Assembly (NCBI RefSeq): GCF_008831285.2
Contig: NC_045140.1
Location: forward strand, 10,288,505 to 10,352,504
DNA from: Nymphaea colorata
Taxonomy: Eukaryota; Streptophyta; Magnoliopsida; Nymphaeales; Nymphaeaceae
Reading direction: 5' to 3'
Length of the DNA stretch: 64,000 nt
Under the pieces are notes generated by a model. The model ran no database searches, was not told where the DNA came from, and saw only the letters and a list, made by a program, of their open reading frames with translations. The position numbers and the translations under genes are program-made. Shown here one piece after another: positions 35,781-44,950 of the stretch (position 1 is its first letter; each line of letters opens with the position of its first letter).

Positions 35781-38464
35781 AGAAAAAGGGGACCACAGTT
35801 GAAATGCGAGCAATGCAGGAAGCTCGGCCACGTCTAAGCTAAATTCTATTTTATCATTGATTTTCCAACAAGTATGACTCCTCTAGAGCACCAACAAGGC
35901 GAAGGCAAATGCTATAGGGTCGTCCACTAACACCCAGTCAACAACCCAATCTATTGGTGACTAATCCAATGCCCAGTTATTCCAAAAATTTCTTGAGTTC
36001 ATGGAAAACTCCAACTAGGTACCAATGAACCCAAAATCAACCTTCCAGGTGAGCTTTTACCATTAGTTTCTTGCGTCACATCCAAACAACCTCAGATCCT
36101 AGATATCGGTGCAATGCACCACATAACAAACCTATTTTCCAATCTTCATCAGCCAATGGCCGTGAATCACCCACCTATAAGCCTACCTAATGGCTTCAAG
36201 ACCAACATCTCACATGTTGGGGATGCGTTTGTCTCTCCCACCCCCACTCTAAATAATATCCTAGATTTCCCGGCCTTCATTTTCAACCTTATTTCTATTT
36301 CCAAGCTTTGTGGTGATTCAAAATGCAATGTAAAGTTTAATGAAAACTTTCGTTCGCTGTAGGACTGTCACTCGATGACTATGATTGGAGAGGGTATGTT
36401 GAGAGGTAGCTTGTATGTCATAGATGAGGCGAGGGTTGAAGCTGGTGTGTTCACAACTAGACCCAATCCTTGAACTCTTAGACTAAGGGCCACCTCCACT
36501 CCTACGCCTCTTACTTTGTCCCACATGAAACATTGATTTTTATAAACCTGTTGATGATTGTGATACTTGCTTCATTGCTAAGAGCACATTACTTCCATTT
36601 CCAAGTAGTTCTATTTATGCTCGTGCTCCATTTTATTTGGTTCACTGAAACATGTGGGAGACACCTTCTTTAAGCAGCGGACATTGTTTTTTAACAATTG
36701 TTGATGATTTTTCTCTTTTCACATGTGTCTACCTTATGAGACATAAGTCTAAAGTCTTTAGCATGGTTAAAAACATAGTTGTGTTGGTACACTACCACAG
36801 AACTTTGTTGAACATAAGCATAGGGGTCTCTTAAAGTTGGCTTGGCCATATTTTTTCAAGCTAAATTGCTTATCAAATTTTGGGGGGAACGCATTACTAC
36901 TACTGCCCATCTTTTTAATAGGTTGCTTGCTGATGCATTGAAGAATAAAATCTCTTACAAAGTTTTGTACAAGGAAGCACCTTATTATAAACATTTACGT
37001 GTGTTTGGATGTTTGTGCTATGCTCATAACATTTATTAGAGTCATAAATTTGATCTGCATGCAAGAAGATGTATATTCCTTGGCTACTCATATGGTGAAT
37101 ACCAAGTTTATGATCTTGAAAATAATGTTTTGTTTATTAGTAGGGATGTGTGTTTTTTGAAAACTACTTTCCTTATAAGAATGAAAACGTCACTATTAAA
37201 TATGAATGTGTAGTCCTTCCTCTACTGTTCAATGATCAAATCATAGGGGAGCATGAGATTTTTTCTAACCCCATTCAACAATAAAAGGTGTCCATTCTCA
37301 ACCAATACTCAAACGATAATCACCATGACATTCAATCTGATGACCAGCCGGATAACCAATCTACCCAGGAAGATCCTAATGCCTCCACATCCTACACCAC
37401 CAATGATTCTACCCACTTCGCCAGTCATCTCATCCTAAACACATACCCAATCACCTCAACGACCAAAAATGCTTCTCAAGACTGTTGTATATAATGAATT
37501 GTTGAAGGTGATGGTTTGGATGTGCCAAAAGGTACTTGTTATCTTATTGCATCTTATATTGATTACACCAATTTCACCCCTAGTCCCCTAGTTATAAATG
37601 CTTCATCACTACCTTATTGGATCAACACGAACCTTCATCTTTTATCCAAGCCATGCAAGATCCAAAGTAGCATGAAATCATGCGTGCTAAAAGAAGGCAA
37701 CCATACTTGGACCATCACCAAGCTCCCTCCAGGAAAAACTCCCATTGGATGCAAATGGGTTTTCAAAATCAAATATCACTCCGATGGAATTGTTAAGAGA
37801 TACAATGCACACCTTGTTGCAAAGGGGTACATGCCGACAAAAGTAAAAACGTCAACAATGCATTTCTACATGGAAATTTGGAGGAGGAAGTATACATGCA
37901 ATTTTCACTTGAATTCACTCGACAAGGGGAGGAGAAAATGGTGCATCGACTGAACAAGTCTATCTGCAGACTCAAGCAATCATCATGCAATCAAGAGCTT
38001 AGGATTCTCTCAATCAAAGGCATATTATTCCTCGTTTTTCAAAACCGCCATTAGAGGTAGCATATTTCTTGTGTTCTATATAGATGATATAATCAGCACA
38101 AGTGATGATTTAGTGGGAATCAACAATCTCATGCTCATGATGAACAAGAAGTTCAAATTAGAGGACCTAGGAATAATAAGATACATACTTGGAAATTGAA
38201 GTCGCCAAATCTGAAAATGGAAGAGTCTTGTCGCAGAAGAAATATCACCTCAATATTCTTCATGAGATGGGAGACAAACCATGTGAAACACTTATCGAGC
38301 AACACTTAAAGCTTTGATAATGTTCAAAAATGCAAGTCAATATAGAAAGATAATTGAAGAACTCATATATTTGGCATAATGCGACTCGATATTGTGCATA
38401 CAATGTAGATATTAAGTCAATTTATGAGCCAACCTTGTAGCCCACATAAGAAGTTGTGCATCGC
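35781..38464 (+). mobile_element. outer Ty1/copia element: gag end, protease, integrase, RT (segment 2 of 3)
   Basis: Resumes the copia element after the Harbinger-like insertion. Order: zinc-knuckle remnant (about 35820), protease-region block (36100-36360, 'DIGAMHHITNLF', 'FPAFIFNLISISKLC'), integrase pieces (36640-37040), then RT (37730-38200, 'GCKWVFKIKYHSDG', 'FYIDDIISTSDD'-like) and the RT/RNase H connection up to 38464. Many stops and frameshifts: dead. Interrupted after 38464 by the solo gypsy LTR; it resumes at 57157. Confidence 0.85.
38460..38464. repeat. target-site duplication ATCGC (left) of the solo gypsy LTR
   Basis: Five bases 'atcgc' directly next to the LTR end at 38465, matching 'atcgc' at 57157-57161 beyond the other end. 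A 5-bp duplication is the rule for Ty3/gypsy integration. The two copies are now 18.7 kb apart because a second element inserted into this LTR. Confidence 0.85.
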
Positions 38465-39348
38465 TGTTCGCATCCCAAAAAAATTGGTTTTTGGAGTGCT
38501 ACAGAAAAATGAGATTTTATTTTGAAAATGAGAGAGAAATGGACTCACTCGTCGGTACGAGGATTGACCATTCTCAGTGTCTTTACTGGGGGTAATCAAT
38601 CCAAGGGCTATGCTTATCCTTGATGCATTTCGTTTTGGCTTAAACATCTTTTTCATTTTAAATGTGGTGTTGTGTTTGAGAAAATATTGAAGATTTAATG
38701 TTTCAAACTTTTGAAAAAGTTCTTAAAAATCATTGAGAGTGTAAAACATTTTGATTTGAAAGAAACTTGAATTAATAAATCTTTACAAATATTTTTTAGA
38801 AACATTTGAAGATCGTCTTTTGAAAATAATTTTGGTGTTCTCTTAAGACTTTAAGTAGGTTTCAGGTTTTGCTCTAATTCGGTTACTATCTAATTAGTGT
38901 TTCATCTCATTTTACTTAAGTTCTTTTAAAAATGTGTTTATAATCATTTGGTGATGTTAAGTGAATGTAAATGTATGAATGCATTGATCCTATATAATTA
39001 AAATGAAATCATTCATTCCATCTAAAAGCATTCCTACAACCACATACATCTAAGATTATTGTTTTTATAATTGTCATAAATATTTTTATGAAGAAAAAAA
39101 AGTTTTTGAAAATGGAGTGGAGTTGTAGACCACCAAGCATGAATCTAATATTGGGTCATTACTTGAGTTTTGGTTTTGGTAAAGTCAGTAAATAAAAAGG
39201 TCTTCGAAGAAAAACATTCAAGAGATAAAAAAATTGGAAAGACTTGAAAGTAAGAGGAATGTAGAGAAAAAGAGAGAGAAGATTTTGAAAACCACAAAAC
39301 AAAGGATTTAAAAGAGAGAATGATACTTATATATAAACATACTTATAT
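38465..39348 (-). mobile_element. solo gypsy LTR in antisense, 3' portion
   Basis: Minus strand. The sequence ends 'gggatgcgaaca' at 38465 and contains the 'gtaaagacactgagaatgg' and 'cgtaccgacgag' blocks, homologous to 42600-42739 of the complete element. Upstream landmarks ('aatgacccaatattag', 'ggtggtctac') follow in order up to 39348. The rest of this LTR is at 55299-57156, beyond the nested element. Confidence 0.85.
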
Positions 39349-39545
39349 ATATGTAATCACCCCAAATTTTTCTAAAGGACTATGATGTTTTATCCAAGTG
39401 CGAAATTCAAATTTAGGCACAAGATTTCCAAAATACTACTCTCAGATCCAAATTAAATCCAAAATAGAACTCTCAGATCCAAATTAAATCCAAAATACTA
39501 CTTTTAGATCCAAAACCCAAGTTCAGATCCAAATCAATCATTTAA

Positions 39546-39896
39546 GACCGATTTGCCCCTCCTTTTGACCATAAAACCTCTTTTAGAGGGTGATTTTAGT
39601 CTTTTTCAAACAAGACCGATTTGCCCCTCTTTTTGACCAAAAAACCTTCTTTTAGAGGGTGATTTTAGTCTTTTTTTTTAAACAAGACCGATTTGCTCCT
39701 CCTTTTGACCAAAAAACCTCCTTTTAGAGGGTGATTTTAGTCTTTTTGGTAAACAAGACCAATTTACCCCCCCTTTTGACCAAAAAACATCCTTTTAGAG
39801 GGTAGTTTTAGTCTTTTTGGGTGGACAAGACTCATTTGCCCTTCCTTTTGGCCAAAAAAATCTCTTTTTGAAGGGTGATTTTAGTCTTTTTAGGCC
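39546..39896 (+). repeat. 69-bp tandem repeat in U3 of the 5' LTR, 5 copies
   Basis: Each unit begins 'gaccgatttgcccctcc' and contains 'ttttagagggtgatttta' and 'gtcttttt'. The last unit is diverged. It lies just upstream of the TATA box, where retrotransposon U3 regions often carry enhancer repeats. The 3' LTR has six copies. Confidence 0.9.
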
Positions 39897-39935
39897 AAAA
39901 AAATTCAAATTTTGGGTTTTGGCTCCAAAATCCTC

Positions 39936-39943
39936 TATAAATA
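39936..39943 (+). promoter_or_regulatory. TATA box of the 5' LTR
   Basis: 'TATAAATA' in a C-rich context, identical in the 3' LTR at 52528-52535. The transcript would start about 25-35 bases downstream, near 39970, which puts the four-cassette region and C/T tract in R/U5. Confidence 0.75.
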
Positions 39944-40290
39944 CCCCCCATATCCCCCCTCTTGGGCAAGATTGGTCCTTGGGAGAAACTCTAGTGTATT
40001 CTCACTTGAAGACTTAGAATTTCTTTTGAGCTCTCTCTCTCTCTCCCTCTTCCTCTTTTCATTTCCTTCTCCAACTTAGAGCAAGCACTTTTGGAGCTTC
40101 ATTCAAAATGGGATCTTCAAGTGAAGGTGTTCATCTTCCTTAAGTTATTTCCCATTAGAGGTATGTAATCTTCATCTCTCTCATTTCTCTCTTCTTTCTT
40201 TTCATTAATGTTCTTATTATTATATTATTTCTTTCTCTTAAACATAGTGTTGTTGTTGTTTTCATTTTCTCTTCTCATCTTCATCTCCCC

Positions 40291-41030
40291 ATGGCCAAAG
40301 GAGATAGCACTCGACCTCTTTTTAGAGACAAGAGGCTATGCTCAAATGCACCGGGAGCATGAAAAGATGAGATGATATCTTATTTTATGATTAAATCATG
40401 TTCTTTCAAGTATTCTTGTTGTTCTTGTTCTTTCTCTATATTAATATCTTATTGCTCTTTCTTCTCTTCAATAATATATTCTTGTTGTTGTTATTCTTTT
40501 CCTTAATGAATATATTTTTGTTGTTATTGTTATTTCATTTCTTCAATAGTCTTGTCCTTGTTATTTTCTTTTTTTTTTTTTTCTTTCTTCTTCCTCTTCC
40601 CATGACTAAAGGAGATAGCCCTCAATCTCTTTTTAGAGACAAGAGGCTATGCTCAAGTGCATTGGGAGTGTGAAAAGATGAGAAGATCTTTCGTTTCATG
40701 ATTGAATCATGTTTTCTCTTTTATTAAATATAACATTGTATCTCTTTCTATATTTTCTTCTCATCTTCATCTCCCCACGGCTAAAAAAGGTAGCTCTCAA
40801 TCTCTTTTTAGAGACAAGAGGCTATACTCAAAGTGCACCGGGAGCATGGAAAGATGAGATGATCTTTCATTTTAATCATGTTCTTTCTTTTCATGAATAC
40901 ATTCTTATTGTTTTTTTTTTGTTTCCTCTTATTTTCCTCTCTTCCTCATTTCTCCATGGCCAAAAGAGATAGCTCTCAATCTCTATTTTAGAGTCAAGAG
41001 GCTATACTCAAGTACACCGGGAACATGAGA
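40291..41030 (+). repeat. four-copy LTR cassette, each containing a short related reading frame
   Basis: Four repeats start at 40291, 40602, about 40777 and 40956, spaced about 310, 175 and 180 bases apart. Copies 1 and 2 are complete 23-codon frames with ATG and TGA (40291-40362 and 40602-40673) sharing 'KGDS' and 'LFRDKRLCS'. Copy 3 has ACG in place of ATG. Copy 4 has an in-frame stop. The same array is in the 3' LTR (from about 52884). They may be upstream ORFs of the transcript, or simply duplicated sequence. Confidence 0.6.
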
Positions 41031-42741
41031 AGATGAAGTGGTATATCAATTCATAGTTACATCATGTCTTCCCTCCTAATTGAACTTTGTTTTTTCCATC
41101 ATTCTCTTTCTTTCTTTCATTCCTTGAATGTTATCTATAAATTATGCACGCATGATTGCTTGGTTCTTTACTTACATGTGAATGTATGGCGGGAATGAGA
41201 GTGTGGTTTGGGGACTCTTTATTTTCATATTAATTTTTGAGGTTGGGACTTGTCCAACCCGGGATAAACCCTCACGAAAATGTACATGTTAATATGCATT
41301 TTCATGGCATTTTGCGCAAGATTCTTTCTTAATCATCACATTAGGAACCCGATTCTTTCTTAATCATCACATTTGGAACCCTAACGAGTGCTTCGTTATG
41401 TTGCTTGTTTTCTTTCATACCCAACGGTGGAAGAAATATATCCCTTACAAAAAAATAAAATTATAACATTCTATACTTATATAAATCATATTTTCCAAAA
41501 CATTTTCAAAAAGAACCTTCTAATATGGCCTTAGGGACTTAGCTTAGACTCTTGCATGAGTCCAAGCTCCCCTCCGGCCCACATTAAATTTGAAGTTGGT
41601 AATTTTAAGTTGTTCCTTGATTTTTTTTAATCTTGTGAAGGTATGGATGTATACACATGTTATATACATTTATGCCAACATGATGACCCCCATCTTTCTC
41701 TCTTTATGCTTTCACTTTCTATTTTATAAATTTTCATATGTGCATGAATACGTATGTACATGTGTTCCATCTCCTCTCTTTCAAATATTTATTCCTCTTT
41801 TCAAGACAAATATCTTCTCTTATAACATTTCTCATACCCATATATGCGTATGATATTTTTCTTTTCCTCTAAAATCTCTCTTTCTCTTCGAATCAATACA
41901 TCTTTTTCTCTTTATATGTGATGATATGTACACAAGTATGCATGTCTTTCTTTATATCTCTCTCTTTCCTTTCATAAGAGTGTTTTATCTCTTGTATTCT
42001 TCTTAACATTCTCATCTCATGAACTTTCTATTTACCAACTTCAATAAGACCACAAATCAAGTAATGACCCAATATTGGAATCATGCTTGATGGTCTACAA
42101 TCTCTATCCATTTTCAAAAACTTTTCCTCCTTATATATAATAATTATAACAACGAAATCTTAGATGTATGTTGTGGTAGGAATGATATTAGATGAATGTT
42201 GTGGTAGGAATGTTTTACTTTTTTTCAATCATATAGTGTAAATGCATTCATGCATTCTCACCCACTTTATTTCACTTATGATCACAAGCACCTCTCTAAA
42301 AGAACTTAAGCAAGAAGGGATGGAGCTCTAGCTAGGTGGTAACCGAATTAGAGCAAAATCTCAAATCTACTTAAAGTCTTAAGAGAACACTAAAGTGATT
42401 TCAAAATGTTTTCACAAGTTTTTCAAATGATATTTACTAGTTTCACTTTTTCCTCAAAACATTTCACTTTTTCAAGCAATTCTTCAAGAACCTTTTCAAA
42501 AGTTTGAAACTCCAAACTTTCAATATTTTCTACACCGCATATAGAATCAAAAAAATGTTTAAGTTAAAACGAAATGCATCAATGATAAACATAGTCCTTG
42601 GGTTGATTACCCCCAGTAAAGGCGCTGGGAATGGTCGATCCTCGTACCGACGGGCGAGTCCCTTTCTTTCCTCTTTCAAAACAAAAACCTTATTTTTCTG
42701 GAGCACTCCAAAACCAATGAAAATTTTGGGATGCAAACAGA

Positions 42742-42760
42742 TGGCGACCGTGATGGGACC
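42742..42760 (+). promoter_or_regulatory. primer-binding site of the Tat/Ogre-like element
   Basis: 'TGGCGACCGTGATGGGACC' begins 2 bases after the 5' LTR end. It begins TGG, as required by a tRNA CCA end, and resembles the TGGCGAC-type (tRNA-Arg) primer site reported for Ogre elements. The tRNA assignment is from memory of the family. Confidence 0.6.
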
Positions 42761-43559
42761 CGTTATCGTTTGGCTATGATTATAATTGATGCATTTTCAA
42801 TAATTTGAACATCTCATACATTGCCAATGATAAAGCATGTCCCCTCTTTTGGCCTCGACCCCATTGGCATTTCATTGTATTGTTTGGTGATTGTGATTGT
42901 GATTGTTTTCTTGCACATAAGACTAATTGAGAAGGATCAATCATGTTCACACATATCTATGATCACATACCACCCTTCTCAATTTAGGAGTTGTTTGAAA
43001 ACCATGTTTGCTCTTCTATTTTAATCTTCAAACTTAAGCAACATTGCATTAGAGACAACTCATTTTATATGATTTCTTATATTTCAAAATTCCTCATACC
43101 TATTTGTGCTGGTCATCATGTTGCCGGGCTTGGTCTTTGGCGGTAGCACAAGACTAAGCCTTACAACTAGACCACACCTTGGGCGGGAACGCCCCCTCGT
43201 TAGTACCATGAGTGGTAATTTATGGTATATCGACGAGTGATCAAGAAGAAGTTGATGAACTATACCTTTAGTTGCCTAAGGAAGAATCTATGCTCGTACT
43301 AAGCCATTTGGGTAAGGTATATAAGCATAACTTGATATCGGATTATCGTGATATAAAATTATCTCAATTAGGTTCCTATACCCAATTTTCTAAAAAAAAA
43401 AAAAAAAAAAAAAAAATCATGATAGATGTTTATTTGCGTGAAACCTTATGTGATGATGATTTGCAACCTCATTCCGCACATCTACCTCATATTGTCTTTG
43501 TCAACATAGTCAATGTTTTCCATTAATTCCATCTTTATCTTTTAGAGTCATCATTCAAG
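42761..43559 (+). other. untranslated leader between primer site and ORF1
   Basis: About 800 bases with no long open frame. It includes a GGGCG-GGAA-CGCCC hairpin (43181-43194) in an otherwise AT-rich region and a 24-base A run (43392-43415). In retroelements this interval carries packaging or dimerisation signals; no specific signal is established here. Confidence 0.5.
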
Positions 43560-44780
43560 ATGTATTCTTTCCAACGTGGTGTCACATTCCCTTATGATCA
43601 CATCCTCTTTGGGGAAGGTCCCGAACGGTCTACCTACATTTCTCTTGAGTCTCAACCTTTGGCTCCCGAATGGTATCGGACTTGGCATCCCACCTTCTCT
43701 CGGATGTTTCCTTCTTACTTTGAAGAATGTGGGCTAGAGACAGTGGCAGTTGGAGGAATGCAGTCAGTTGATGGAAATTTGGTACATGCAATCGCCGAGC
43801 GTTGGAACCCAAGGACCTCCTCTTTTTGGTTTCCATGGGGAGAGATGACAATATTACTAGATGAATTTGCCGAAATACTAGACCTCCCTACCCCAACTTG
43901 TGACCCAAATGATCTATTGGAAAAACAATTCCTTATGAGCCCAACCAAGGTCAATGCAAATGACCTCATTGCTCACTTTACTGGATGGAAAACTTGGCCT
44001 TTAGTAGAAAACCATGAAAATCAAAGCATCAACATGAAAAATTTGTATGAAGAATTTGGAACCTATGTTGAACCTTCTACCCTACCTCGAAAAGCCATAG
44101 GGAGAATTAAACATTGTATGATGCTCTGCACAGTAGGAGTGACCCTTTTTACCAATGGAAGTGACCTTTTAGATGTCCATATTGCCCAACTTTTTCGAGT
44201 ATGGGGGCATAGAGGGACCCGACACTTGTCAGTAGCAATGACAGCTTTAGCCTTCCTTTACCGAGGACTCACTCGTTTTACCATTGGAGATATCGACTTC
44301 ATAGAAGGATGCACATATGCTTTACAATTGTGGTTCCTCAAGCATGCGGGACCCCAAGCCAGTCTATTCAGAAACACTGATGGATCATTAACAACCTTGG
44401 AGCAATACCGTCGTTTGATCGAGCAATTGAATGAAGGAGAGATCATTTGGGATTATTGTGATCGTCGGCAGAGCCTACCTCGATACACTCACCATCATCA
44501 TGGGCGTACCACACTCTTGGGCCCTTACTTCATAGTTGATTATTGTGCTGATAGATGTATGAGACAGTTCTCTCAAAGGCAGAAGATGACCTCTGTTCAT
44601 GCACCAATTGGAGCTATTCCTGAATTTGACCTTAGTTCTCCTCAATGGACGGCATTGTTTGCAGTAGCTCAACAAGAATGGAAGACACAAATATCATACA
44701 CTTGGTTCATAGGCCCAGTGGTGAAGAAGGAATATGCTGAGTGGTGGGATGCCAACCGACCACCATCCATCCTTCCCTAA
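43560..44780 (+). CDS. retrotransposon ORF1 with plant mobile domain (aminotransferase-like family)
   Basis: Intact 406-residue frame ahead of gag. The N-terminal half has the signature of the plant mobile domain: 'ERWNPRTSSFWFPWGEMTIL', followed by a leucine-rich 'LDEFAEILDLP'. This domain occurs in host MAIN/MAIL1-like proteins and in several Ty3/gypsy and MULE elements; its biochemical role is unclear. Ogre elements are known for an extra ORF at this position. The C-terminal half (about 230-406) is basic and aromatic without a motif I recognise. A separate ATG and an about 155-base gap to gag suggest its own initiation or reinitiation. It has no stop or frameshift, unlike pol. Confidence 0.8.
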   Translation: MYSFQRGVTFPYDHILFGEGPERSTYISLESQPLAPEWYRTWHPTFSRMFPSYFEECGLETVAVGGMQSVDGNLVHAIAERWNPRTSSFWFPWGEMTILLDEFAEILDLPTPTCDPNDLLEKQFLMSPTKVNANDLIAHFTGWKTWPLVENHENQSINMKNLYEEFGTYVEPSTLPRKAIGRIKHCMMLCTVGVTLFTNGSDLLDVHIAQLFRVWGHRGTRHLSVAMTALAFLYRGLTRFTIGDIDFIEGCTYALQLWFLKHAGPQASLFRNTDGSLTTLEQYRRLIEQLNEGEIIWDYCDRRQSLPRYTHHHHGRTTLLGPYFIVDYCADRCMRQFSQRQKMTSVHAPIGAIPEFDLSSPQWTALFAVAQQEWKTQISYTWFIGPVVKKEYAEWWDANRPPSILP

Positions 44781-44950
44781 AAGTTTTATGTTGTCAACTT
44801 TGTATTCCTTCTGTCGTTGTCATCTTTATTAGTGTCTATGGATGTAACTTTTAAAACTTGTAATGCAATATGAACCTTCATTTTGTCATCATTTCCATCC
44901 AATAACTCTATTTTCTTATGTCATAAGGTGAATACTTGAAAGCCAACAAG

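Larger units (their letters stand above)
39352..42739 (+). repeat. 5' LTR of the Tat/Ogre-like element
   Basis: Contains U3 with repeated 'cagatccaaa' words, a 69-bp tandem repeat (five copies, 39546-39896), a TATA box at 39936-39943, four repeats of an 'aaaggagatag...gagacaagaggctat' cassette (40291-41030), a C/T-rich tract, and a 31-bp tandem duplication (41320-41350 and 41351-41381) absent from the 3' LTR. Confidence 0.95.

Noticed and set aside
40398-40673. 91-codon Phe/Leu-rich frames in the LTRs (also at 52991)
   Set aside because: Products of C/T-rich LTR sequence; they overlap the cassette repeats in another phase and have no domain.
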